NCBI RefSeq assembly: GCF_038562415.1
Contig: NZ_JBCFBA010000001.1
Coordinates: 558,001 to 622,000, forward strand
DNA: 64,000 nucleotides
DNA from: Solidesulfovibrio sp.
Lineage (GTDB): Bacteria; Desulfobacterota; Desulfovibrionia; Desulfovibrionales; Desulfovibrionaceae
Reading direction: 5' to 3'
The notes below the pieces were generated by a model that did not search any database, had not been told where the DNA came from, and was given only the letters and a program-made list of their open reading frames with translations. Positions 18,378 through 26,233 of this stretch are shown piece by piece (position 1 is the first letter of the stretch; every line of letters starts with the position of its first letter). A program made the translations under genes and the position numbers.

Positions 18378-18411
18378 AAAGGCCCGGCGGAAGCACTCCG
18401 CCGGGCCTTTT
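18378..18411. terminator. Bidirectional terminator between mgtA and moaC
   Basis: AAAGGCCCGGCGG (18378-18390) pairs with CCGCCGGGCCTTT (18398-18410). Flanking A and T runs let it work on both strands, between two convergent genes. Confidence 0.85.
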
Positions 18412-18433
18412 GATGGAAAGGAAAAAGCAGGGC

Positions 18434-18946
18434 TCAGGCGTCCGGGAAAGGACGGCCCTCGGGCCACTCCGGGGCCACATAGGTCCCGGACTTGCCGCCG
18501 GATTTGTACAGCAGCCGGATCTCGCCGATGACGATGTCCTTCTGCACGGCCTTGCACATGTCGTAAATGGTCAGGGCGGCCACGGAAGCGGCCGTCAGCG
18601 CCTCCATTTCCACGCCGGTCTCGGCCGTGGTCGAGGCCTCGGCCTCGATGCGCACGATACAGGCCGCCTCGTCGACGGAAAACCGCACGTCGGCGAAGGC
18701 CAGGGGCAGCGGATGGCACAGGGGGATGAGGTCGGCCGTGCGCTTGGCCGCGAGAATCCCGGCGATCTTGGCCGTGGCCAGGGCGTCGCCCTTGGGCAGG
18801 GCGGCGCTGGAGAGCTGCCGCATGGTTTCGGCACTGAGCCGTACTTCGCCCCCGGCGATGGCCAGGCGGCGGGTCTTGGACTTGGCTCCCACATCCACCA
18901 TGCGGGTGCGGCCCTCGGCGTCGATGTGCGTCAGGGTATCGCTCAT
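18434..18946 (-). CDS. moaC: Cyclic pyranopterin monophosphate synthase MoaC
   Basis: 170 residues, the normal MoaC size. Landmarks include RMVDVGAKS near 15-23, KTRRLAIA, the active-site block [10 protein letters not shown] near 92-101, and [24 protein letters not shown] near 131-153. It converts the MoaA product 3',8-cyclo-GTP to cyclic pyranopterin monophosphate in molybdenum/tungsten cofactor synthesis. That suits an organism with formate dehydrogenases and other Mo/W enzymes. It is last in the rpoZ-dnaJ-TPR-moaC run, 6 bases after the TPR gene. The other moa genes are not in this window. Confidence 0.95.
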   Translation of the reverse strand: MSDTLTHIDAEGRTRMVDVGAKSKTRRLAIAGGEVRLSAETMRQLSSAALPKGDALATAKIAGILAAKRTADLIPLCHPLPLAFADVRFSVDEAACIVRIEAEASTTAETGVEMEALTAASVAALTIYDMCKAVQKDIVIGEIRLLYKSGGKSGTYVAPEWPEGRPFPDA

Positions 18947-18952
18947 GGCAGC

Positions 18953-19375
18953 CTACTGGAAGTCCGGAACCTTGACCTTGCGGTCGATGCGCCGGGCGGC
19001 GGTGGCGTCGGCCTTGGCCTTGTCCACCTCGCCGAGCTTCATGTAGAGCATGGCCCGGTTGCCGTAGGCCTCGGCCATCTTGACGTCGACCTCGATGGCC
19101 TTGGTGTAGTCGGCCAGGGCCAACTCAGCCTCTTCTTTGGCTTCGTGGCACATGCCGCGCATGTTGTAGGCGCTGGCCAGATCCTTGACGTCGACGACGC
19201 CGGCGGCGACGCTGGCCTTGATGACTCGCGTGTAGGCTTCGATGGCCTTGTCGATCTGGCCGGCCCGGATGGCGGCCTGGCCTTCCCGAAAATCCTCGGC
19301 TGGGTCGGCCAGGCAGACGCTGGCCGAAACAAGCGTGAACGCAAAGAGCATAATCGTGGCAGGCAGACGCATCAT
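18953..19375 (-). CDS. Exported TPR-repeat protein
   Basis: 140 residues with a signal peptide of about 23 residues (hydrophobic core AFTLVSASVCLA). The mature part consists of tetratricopeptide repeats: QAAIRAGQIDKAIEAYTRVI, then a second starting YNMRGMCHEAKEEAELAL, and a third with AYGNRAMLYMKLGEVDKA. TPR modules mediate protein contacts, here in the periplasm. No catalytic part is present and no specific partner can be named. It starts 3 bases after the dnaJ stop, so it is translated in the same operon. Confidence 0.8.
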   Translation of the reverse strand: MMRLPATIMLFAFTLVSASVCLADPAEDFREGQAAIRAGQIDKAIEAYTRVIKASVAAGVVDVKDLASAYNMRGMCHEAKEEAELALADYTKAIEVDVKMAEAYGNRAMLYMKLGEVDKAKADATAARRIDRKVKVPDFQ

Positions 19376-19378
19376 GGC

Positions 19379-20491
19379 TCAGTTCCCCATGGCTTCCTTG
19401 GCTTTACGGAAGAAATCCTTGACCTTTTTCATGGGCTTTTGCTCGTCGAGCTTCTCGAACTCGCGCAGGAGCTCTTCCTGTTTCTTGGTCAGGTTCTTCG
19501 GGGTGACCACCGTCACCTCGACGAGCAGGTCGCCGTTGCGGCTGGAACCGGGCACGGGCAGGCCCAGGCCGCGCAGGGAGAAGACCTCGCCGCTTTGGGT
19601 GCCCTTGGGAATGTCCATGGCCTCGTGGCCGTCGAGGGTCGGCACTTCGAGCTTGTGGCCGAGGGCCGCCTGGACGAAGGTGATCTCGACGCGCAGCACC
19701 AGGTTCTGGCCCTGCCGCTCGAAGACCTTGTCCGTCTCGACGTGCAGGATCACGTACAGGTCGCCGGGCGGGCCGCCGTGGAGCCCCGGTTCGCCCTCGC
19801 CGCGCAGGCGCAGGCGGCTGCCGTCGTCCACGCCCGCCGGCACGCGGACCTTCAGGTCGCGGGTCTGGCGGGTCACCCCCCGGCCCCGGCATTCCCGGCA
19901 GGGCGAGGTGACGACCTTGCCCTCGCCGCGGCAGACGGGGCAGGTCACGGCGATGCGGAAAAAGCCCTGGCTCTGGACCACCTGTCCCGAGCCGCCGCAG
20001 TGCTTGCAGGTTTCGGGCGTGGTGCCGGGCTCGGCGCCGGAGCCGCCGCATTCGTGGCACTGGACGTTTTTGGGGATCTTGAGCGAGACTTCCGTGCCCT
20101 TGGCGGCATCGCGAAAGGACACGGTCAGGTCGTAGCGCAGGTCGTTGCCGGCCTGGGGCCTGGGGCCGCGCGCGGAGCTGCGGCCGGCGAAGCCGAAAAA
20201 CTCCCCGAAGATGTCGGAAAAGGCGCTGAAGACGTCATCGGTGGTGCCGAAGCCGCCGAAACCGTTGCCGCCCAGGCCCTCGTGGCCGAAGCGGTCGTAG
20301 CGGGCGCGGGTCTCGGGGTTGCGCAGCACCTCGTAGGCCTCGGCCGCCTCCTTGAACTTGGATTCGGCTTCGGGGTCGTCCGGGTTGCGGTCGGGGTGAA
20401 ACTTGAAGGCCATCTGGCGATAGGCCTTCTTGACGGTCTCGTCGTCGGCGCCGCGTTCGACGCCCAGCACTTCGTAGTAATCCCGGGGCAT
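19379..20491 (-). CDS. dnaJ: Chaperone DnaJ
   Basis: 370 residues with full class I architecture. The J-domain is at 1-70 ([15 protein letters not shown] at 33-35), followed by a Gly/Phe-rich linker to about 120. The zinc region has four CxxCxGxG repeats ([32 protein letters not shown]). The substrate-binding C-terminal domains carry the usual PGDLYV and VPTLDG elements. It stimulates the DnaK ATPase and presents unfolded clients. dnaK and grpE are not in the window. It lies 9 bases after rpoZ. Confidence 0.95.
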   Translation of the reverse strand: MPRDYYEVLGVERGADDETVKKAYRQMAFKFHPDRNPDDPEAESKFKEAAEAYEVLRNPETRARYDRFGHEGLGGNGFGGFGTTDDVFSAFSDIFGEFFGFAGRSSARGPRPQAGNDLRYDLTVSFRDAAKGTEVSLKIPKNVQCHECGGSGAEPGTTPETCKHCGGSGQVVQSQGFFRIAVTCPVCRGEGKVVTSPCRECRGRGVTRQTRDLKVRVPAGVDDGSRLRLRGEGEPGLHGGPPGDLYVILHVETDKVFERQGQNLVLRVEITFVQAALGHKLEVPTLDGHEAMDIPKGTQSGEVFSLRGLGLPVPGSSRNGDLLVEVTVVTPKNLTKKQEELLREFEKLDEQKPMKKVKDFFRKAKEAMGN

Positions 20492-20500
20492 GGCTGATCG

Positions 20501-20725
20501 CTATTCGTTTTCGGGCAACAGCACGCCCGCTTCCTCGATGGGTTCGCTCGGCAGGACCTCGCCGGCGGCGATCTCGCGCAACGCGGTGACCACTTCCTTG
20601 TTCTTGCATTCGATCAGCGGATCATAGCCTTCGCGGTACTGGTGGACCCGCTTGATGGCCATCTGGACGATAAGGAAGCGGTTGTTGATCTTTTCCAGGC
20701 AGTCTTCGACGGTAATGCGCGCCAT
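20501..20725 (-). CDS. rpoZ: RNA polymerase omega subunit
   Basis: 74 residues. The correct start is the ATG at 20725, preceded by AAGGAG on the minus strand; longer readings upstream do not look like protein. The sequence [17 protein letters not shown] is the classical omega opening, followed by [12 protein letters not shown]. Omega aids assembly of the beta-prime subunit. This is the first gene of the rpoZ-dnaJ-TPR-moaC operon, and the 147-base gap upstream should hold the promoter. Confidence 0.93.
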   Translation of the reverse strand: MARITVEDCLEKINNRFLIVQMAIKRVHQYREGYDPLIECKNKEVVTALREIAAGEVLPSEPIEEAGVLLPENE

Positions 20726-20872
20726 GCGTTTCTCCTTGCGCGTGGAAGGGGCCGTTTGGCCGGCCAGGATGCGTTGTGAGTCCCTGGTAAGACCTTTTTC
20801 CCCGCAGTCAAGGGCAATGCCCAAGGGGGGCGGGGACTCGCAGCCGGCACTTATCCAACGCGGAACCGGGAT

Positions 20873-22273
20873 TTATATTCCGGAACCCGCCACCGCGTCA
20901 AGTGCGACCCGCGCCTGCCCGTTTCCCAGGTAGCGCAGGGCCAGGATGGTGATGTCGTCGGACTGGGGCGCCGCCCCGGCGTATTCCCGCACCGCCCCGA
21001 GGAGCGTGTCCACCAGCACCGTGGGGGCGCGACGGCGTTCGGGCAGGCAGGCGGCCCGCAGGCGCTCCTCGCCGAAAAGCGCCAGGGTCACGTCCATGGC
21101 TTCGGTGACGCCGTCGGTATACAGGACCAGCGTGTCGCCCGCGGCCAGGGTCAGGCTGCCGGTGCGGTAGGGGTAGGCCGGCATGGCCCCGAGCACCAGC
21201 CCGCCCAGGCGCGGCAGGAAATCGGCCTCCCCCGCCCCGCGCAGGACCAGCGGCGGGTTGTGCCCGGCGTTGGCATAGCGCACCACCCCGGTCTTGAGGT
21301 CCAGCACGGCGCAAAAGGCGGTGACGAAAAGCCCGGTGTCGTTGCCCTCGGCCAGTTTGTCGTTGACCTTGGCCGCCACCTCGGCCGGGCTGCGCTCGGG
21401 CCTGGCATAGGCCTTGAACAGGGTCATGGTCACGGCCATGACCAGCGAGGCCGGCACGCCCTTGCCCGACACGTCGCCGATGACCAGAAAGATCCGGTCC
21501 TCGTCCAGGGCGTAGTAGTCGTAGAAGTCGCCGCCCACTTCCTTGGCCGAATCGAGGATGGCGTACAGCTCCACTTCGGGCCGGTTGGGAAAGGCCGGAA
21601 AGATGCGCGGCACGATGCCCATCTGGATGTCCCGGGCCACGCGCAACTCGCCCTCGATGGCCTCCTTGACCCGACGGGTCTCCCGGGCCTCGATCTCCGA
21701 GCGCACGATGCACACGAAAATGGCCATGCCCACGGCGTTGGACACCAGCATGGGCACGGTGGCGGCGCGCACCACGGCCAGGGCCGTTTCGTAGGGTTGG
21801 CCCAGGATAAGGCCGGAGAGCATGTGAAAGCCCTCGATGCCCAAGGCCAGGGCCACGGCCTGGCCGAGGGACGGCAGCCGACCGCCCAGGCGCACGTGGA
21901 CCAGCCCGCCGACCAGGCCGGCCACGATGGTGGACAGCGTGCAGCCGTAGCAGGTCGGGCCGCCCAGGGAGAAGCGATGGGCGCCGCCGAGGAGCCCGGC
22001 CCCGAGCCCGGTCAGGGGGCCGGCCAAAAGCCCGGCCAGGGCCGGGCCGAGGTCGCGGATGGTGATGAACGAGCCCAGCATGGGGATGCCGGACAGGGTG
22101 CCGTAGATGGAAAAGAGCCCGAACACGGCGATGATGACGGCCTTGTCGCGCGCGGTCGGCCGGCCGTCGAGGATGTTGGCGAACAGGCGGCTCCTGGTCA
22201 GCACGAAGGCCAGGACCATGATGACGCTGACGCTTTGCAGCAGTCCGACCAGGATGGAAACGTCGTCCGGCAT
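20873..22273 (-). CDS. Membrane PP2C-type phosphatase (LytS-type 5TM + SpoIIE/RsbU)
   Basis: 466 residues. The N-terminal 200 residues hold five to six membrane helices, with the 5TM-5TMR_LYT signature FGLFSIYGTLSGIP near 51-64 and RDLGPALAGLLAGPLTGLGAG near 73-93. A linking helix (VKEAIEGELRVARDIQMGIVP) leads into the SpoIIE/RsbU phosphatase with AKEVGGDFYDYY, IGDVSGKGVPASL, ANAGHNPPL, TDGVTEA and a late SDDITILAL. The metal-binding Asp residues are all present. Such proteins usually dephosphorylate an anti-sigma-factor antagonist. No antagonist or anti-sigma gene is nearby. It is the last gene of the six-gene operon, 9 bases after an OPT-like transporter. Confidence 0.88.
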   Translation of the reverse strand: MPDDVSILVGLLQSVSVIMVLAFVLTRSRLFANILDGRPTARDKAVIIAVFGLFSIYGTLSGIPMLGSFITIRDLGPALAGLLAGPLTGLGAGLLGGAHRFSLGGPTCYGCTLSTIVAGLVGGLVHVRLGGRLPSLGQAVALALGIEGFHMLSGLILGQPYETALAVVRAATVPMLVSNAVGMAIFVCIVRSEIEARETRRVKEAIEGELRVARDIQMGIVPRIFPAFPNRPEVELYAILDSAKEVGGDFYDYYALDEDRIFLVIGDVSGKGVPASLVMAVTMTLFKAYARPERSPAEVAAKVNDKLAEGNDTGLFVTAFCAVLDLKTGVVRYANAGHNPPLVLRGAGEADFLPRLGGLVLGAMPAYPYRTGSLTLAAGDTLVLYTDGVTEAMDVTLALFGEERLRAACLPERRRAPTVLVDTLLGAVREYAGAAPQSDDITILALRYLGNGQARVALDAVAGSGI

Positions 22274-22282
22274 GGCGCCTTC

Positions 22283-24241
22283 CTAGTAGGCCAGCTTCCC
22301 CAAGGACTTGAGGATCAGCGTCGCCCCCATGGCGAACATGCCCATCAGCCCCATGCCGCAGGAAAAGCCGGCCAAAAGCACCGGCGCGTACTGCCGCCAC
22401 TTCTTGCCGTAGTGCTTGAGGAAGTAATAGCGCCCCAACAGTGCGCCCACCACTTCCAGGATCAGCCCGTGGGGCACGCTCTGGCCCAGGCCCCGCACGA
22501 TGCCGTAGACCAGCAGCACCGGCAGGCCGAAAAGCATGAGCAGGAAATAGGTCACCAGCCCCAGGCCCAGGCCGGCCGAGACGTACCAGCCGTTTAAGGC
22601 CTGGAAGAACAGCGAATTGCCCTCCAGGGTCGAGGTCTGCATGAGCAGGGTGTTGAGGGCCTGGAGGTGCCACAGTTCCTGGGCGTAGGGGTAGCTGGCC
22701 GAGGGGATGGGCGCGAGCTGCCAGATGAACTGGGAAAAGAGCAGGCTGGCCACCATGACCACGGGAAAGACCACGATCTCGGCCTTGATGATGCCCCGAA
22801 GGCTCGTGCCCGTCAGTTCGATCTCGCGGAAATCCACGGTAGCCTTGCCGTAGTTGTGGATGGGGATGGGCGCGTACCAGATCTCGATGCCTTGGTAGCC
22901 GAAAAACTTGGCCCCGGCGATGAAGCTGGCCTCGCGCACCAGGGGCAGGCTCACGAACTGGCCGGCGATGCCTTCCATGCGGGCCGTGATGTAGGAGATG
23001 ACCGGCGTATAGATAAACCCGTAGAGCACGAAGAACATCCAGGGGAACTGCGGCACCAGAAACAGGCACATACCGACGTAGGCCAGGGTGGAAAAGACGT
23101 AGATGGCGATGGACACCCAGAAGTTGATGTCGCCGCGGGCCTTGTTGGTGTCGAAAAGGGCCTTGTAGGCCGCGCCGCCCACGCCGCCCTTGCGCAGCGA
23201 CCGGGCCACCTGCCACACGCCGATGACGCCGATGGCCAGGCCCAGGCCGATGCCGAAGGACATGTAGAAGTCGAAGTTGTTGGCGAAAACCGTCTCCACC
23301 GTGCCCATGCCCTGGCGCCAGCGGTGCAGGATGCCGTGCTCGAACAGGATCGGGTTGGCGACAAAGGTGATGGCCAGGCCGACCAGGCCGCCGATGACGG
23401 CCCAAAACGGCAGCACCATGCCGGTGAAAACCAGGCCCAGGTCGAACTGGATGCCCGTGGCCACGGCCGGCAGCCACTGCTCGGTGTTGCGGGTGAAATC
23501 GGCCCAGGGAATGGGGATCAGGCGCACGGGCTCGGTGAAGACGAGCCCCGAGACCACGGGAAAAAGGACGTAGAGGGCGCCGAAGGCCAGGCCGATCATG
23601 CCGCCGATGGAAAAGACCCGCCATTTCCAGCCGGTCTTGCGGTCCTCGGTGGATTCGGCCAGGGCCATGGTGCCCAGCGCCCCCACCGGGGCCATGGGAA
23701 AGGGCAGTTTTTCCACGTCCGAGGTGATGCGGTACAGGGCATAGCCCAGGCCGAAGTGGTCGATGCGCTGCACGATCTGGGAGCCGACCAGCAGCAGGAT
23801 GGGAATGAGCCAGTCGCGATGGAAAAAGGTGCGCGCGACGAGCGATTCGGAGTCCGGCCCGGGCGCGATCCAGGTGGGGATCAGTTCGGTGAGGCCCAGC
23901 ATCTTGGCCGCGTCGGACTGGATCAGGTACTGGTTCCACAAAAGTCCGTGAAAGGGCGAGGCCATGGCCGCGCCGGCCATGTAATAGAGCAGGAAGATTT
24001 CCTGCTGCTTGAGTTCGGTGTAGGCCCGCTTGGCGATCTCGGCAAAGAGGATGATGGTGACCCAGCGGGCGGCCGGGCCGATGCCCGTGCCGATGACCAG
24101 CTGCAGATACATGCTGCCCGGCATCATGAGGAAGCCGATAAACACCGCGCCGACGATGGTCTTCCAGTCGAAGCCCTCCTCGAAGTGCTTCGGCGCGGGC
24201 AGCAGGTCCCGGTATTCGGCCAGTTCCTTGTCGTCGTACAT
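22283..24241 (-). CDS. OPT-like polytopic transporter (second of two)
   Basis: 652 residues with about 13-15 hydrophobic helices. A soluble N-terminus (DDKELAEYRDLLPAPKHFEEGFDWK) precedes the first helix. Several features recall oligopeptide-transporter (OPT)-like proteins, including GFLMMPGSMYLQLVIGTG and an ending with ALLGRYYFLKHYGKKW. From memory they also recall the DUF6784/DUF6785 proteins of planctomycetes and sulfate reducers that are sometimes called peptide transporters. The C-terminal part appears related to that of the adjacent 660-residue protein, so the two may be paralogs acting as a pair. Substrate and direction are unknown. Confidence 0.7.
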   Translation of the reverse strand: MYDDKELAEYRDLLPAPKHFEEGFDWKTIVGAVFIGFLMMPGSMYLQLVIGTGIGPAARWVTIILFAEIAKRAYTELKQQEIFLLYYMAGAAMASPFHGLLWNQYLIQSDAAKMLGLTELIPTWIAPGPDSESLVARTFFHRDWLIPILLLVGSQIVQRIDHFGLGYALYRITSDVEKLPFPMAPVGALGTMALAESTEDRKTGWKWRVFSIGGMIGLAFGALYVLFPVVSGLVFTEPVRLIPIPWADFTRNTEQWLPAVATGIQFDLGLVFTGMVLPFWAVIGGLVGLAITFVANPILFEHGILHRWRQGMGTVETVFANNFDFYMSFGIGLGLAIGVIGVWQVARSLRKGGVGGAAYKALFDTNKARGDINFWVSIAIYVFSTLAYVGMCLFLVPQFPWMFFVLYGFIYTPVISYITARMEGIAGQFVSLPLVREASFIAGAKFFGYQGIEIWYAPIPIHNYGKATVDFREIELTGTSLRGIIKAEIVVFPVVMVASLLFSQFIWQLAPIPSASYPYAQELWHLQALNTLLMQTSTLEGNSLFFQALNGWYVSAGLGLGLVTYFLLMLFGLPVLLVYGIVRGLGQSVPHGLILEVVGALLGRYYFLKHYGKKWRQYAPVLLAGFSCGMGLMGMFAMGATLILKSLGKLAY

Positions 24242-24250
24242 CGGCGCGTC

Positions 24251-26233
24251 CTAGTTCGGCAAAACGAGGTAGCTCTGCCCCGTCCAAAGCCCGATCACGG
24301 CGAAAATGCCGCCCATGAGAAAATCGCCCAGTATCAGGCCGATAAACAGCAGCCGCACGCGCTTGAGCAGCACGATGCCGCCGTAGCGCAGGGTCAGATG
24401 GTTGCACAGCCAGCCCAGGAAAAAGGAAAACCACAGGATGCGCATGGCCGAGGAATACATGGTCAGGTAGCCGATGGGATGGATGGGCCACCAGTAGAAG
24501 CGCTGGTAGGCCACGACCAGGGCGAACATCACCGCCGCCCCGGCCAGGGAAAAGCCGATGATCGTCCTGTTCACCCCGGCCGGCGCCTCGATGAGGCGCT
24601 GGACGTTCTCGTAGACCGTGTTGACGGTCTGCGTCTCCCAGTCCACCTGCAAGTCGCGCAGGCCGTACTTGTGGCACACGGCCAGCATGGCGGCGAACGA
24701 GACACCCACGGCCAGGGCCAAGGCCACAACGATGCCGGCCAGGTACAGCGCCTTGGGCCGCCTGCCCTCCCCCACCTTGGCGGCGTGAAAAAGCGAGGGC
24801 AAAAGCGATTCGCGCAGGTCCACGAACAGCATTTTCTGCATGACCGCGGCCATCAGCAAGCCCATGCGGCTGAAAAAGCCCGTGCCCAGAAAGGCCAGCA
24901 GGCCGTCGGTCGGCGCGGCGGTCAGCGTGAAATAGGCGATGCCGCCCTGGCAGATGATGCGGCTGGCCACCAGCATGACCATGAAAAAAAGGCCCAGCAG
25001 CACCACGGCCTGGAAAAGCGGCATGCCGAAGGCGGCGCTCCAGGCGGCAAGCGCCCCGCCACCCAGGACAAGCCCCCACAACGAGACCGGCGCGCCGACC
25101 CACTCGGCCTCGTCCGGGCGGCGAAAACGCAGCCGCGCCGCGTCCCGGGCCGTCTCCCAAAGATGATGGCGGGCCAGCCACAGGATGAACAGGAAAAAGA
25201 CGCCGTAGGCCCCGATCATCTGCGTCTCCTCGGGCAGGGCCAGGGTCGGGCCGAAGGTCACGCCCAGGGCCGAGGCCGGCACCTGTTGGCCGAGAATGTC
25301 GAGCACGCCGTAAAAAAGCCCGCCCAGCAGAAAAAACACCCAGAAACTCAAGGAAATCTGGCGGGCGGTCAGGAAGGCGAAGCCGATGAACGCCGGGTAG
25401 AAATAGATTTTCAGTTTGGTGAAGCCGGAAAAAAGCCCGGTTTTCGGAAAATACGGCCCGGCCAGGATCAGGGTGGGAATCTGGGGCACCGAGGGATCGT
25501 AGAAGCCGATGCCGTTTATCGTGTGCAGGCAGACGCTGCAAAGCAGGCCGCACAGCAGGAACCGGTCGGTGAAAAAACCGGCCAGCCCGCCTTCGTCCAT
25601 GGCCCCGGTCATGGCCTCGGGCAGGCGCAGCAGGGGGAAATTCATGCGCTCGTTGGAGACCCACTGCCGGGAAAACAGGTTCGTCAGGCACAGCATGACG
25701 AAAAAGCACAGCCCGACGAACACGCCCCAGGCGGCCAGCGGACCGGCCCAGGCCGCCCAGGGAATGGCGGCCAGCACCTGCCCCCAGGTCATGGTGTAGC
25801 CGCCGTCCAGGCCGTTGTAGAGGGTCTCCACGGCCCCGGCGTCGCCGGGGTACCAGCCCTTGGGCAAAAGCGGCCCGAAAAGGGCGTTCCACTGGTTGCC
25901 CTCGGTGGCGAAATGCAGCGGCGCCGTCAGGTTGATGAAAAAGGTCCGGGCCAGGCCCGTGTGGGCCACGCCCGAGACCACGACCATGAGCATCCAGCAG
26001 ACCATGAGGTCCGTGCCGGAGAGGATGGCCCGGCCGCGCAGCAGCCGCCCCAGGCCGGCGACGAGGAGTGTCAGCCAGACGAGGATGAAAAACGGGGCCA
26101 GGGGAAAATGGCCGCCACCCAGGGGCGTGGCCCCGTAATAGAGGTTATTGAGCGGCGTGACGGCGCAAACGATAAGCCCCAGGGCCAGCCCCAGGACGAC
26201 GGCGCGCGCCCGGATGGCGCCCGGGGCGGTCAT
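24251..26233 (-). CDS. OPT-like polytopic transporter (first of two, DUF6785/DUF6784-like)
   Basis: 660 residues. The start is the ATG at 26233, which overlaps the upstream stop as ATGA; reading further upstream gives non-protein-like sequence. About 14 membrane helices. Recognisable stretches are AVTPLNNLYYGATPLGGGHFPL near 23-44, QWVSNERMNFPLLRLPEA in a loop, and a C-terminal block with WPIHPIGY and GWLCNHLTLRYGG. These fit the DUF6785 (N) plus DUF6784 (C) OPT-like family from memory. The function is undefined. Translational coupling to the 1669-residue protein upstream suggests the two work together at the inner membrane. Confidence 0.7.
   Translation of the reverse strand: MTAPGAIRARAVVLGLALGLIVCAVTPLNNLYYGATPLGGGHFPLAPFFILVWLTLLVAGLGRLLRGRAILSGTDLMVCWMLMVVVSGVAHTGLARTFFINLTAPLHFATEGNQWNALFGPLLPKGWYPGDAGAVETLYNGLDGGYTMTWGQVLAAIPWAAWAGPLAAWGVFVGLCFFVMLCLTNLFSRQWVSNERMNFPLLRLPEAMTGAMDEGGLAGFFTDRFLLCGLLCSVCLHTINGIGFYDPSVPQIPTLILAGPYFPKTGLFSGFTKLKIYFYPAFIGFAFLTARQISLSFWVFFLLGGLFYGVLDILGQQVPASALGVTFGPTLALPEETQMIGAYGVFFLFILWLARHHLWETARDAARLRFRRPDEAEWVGAPVSLWGLVLGGGALAAWSAAFGMPLFQAVVLLGLFFMVMLVASRIICQGGIAYFTLTAAPTDGLLAFLGTGFFSRMGLLMAAVMQKMLFVDLRESLLPSLFHAAKVGEGRRPKALYLAGIVVALALAVGVSFAAMLAVCHKYGLRDLQVDWETQTVNTVYENVQRLIEAPAGVNRTIIGFSLAGAAVMFALVVAYQRFYWWPIHPIGYLTMYSSAMRILWFSFFLGWLCNHLTLRYGGIVLLKRVRLLFIGLILGDFLMGGIFAVIGLWTGQSYLVLPN

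Noticed and set aside
20898-25892. Minus-strand open frame of 1664 codons overlapping two OPT-like genes and the PP2C gene
   Set aside because: It is an out-of-frame reading of the same strand. The in-frame proteins carry the membrane and phosphatase motifs.
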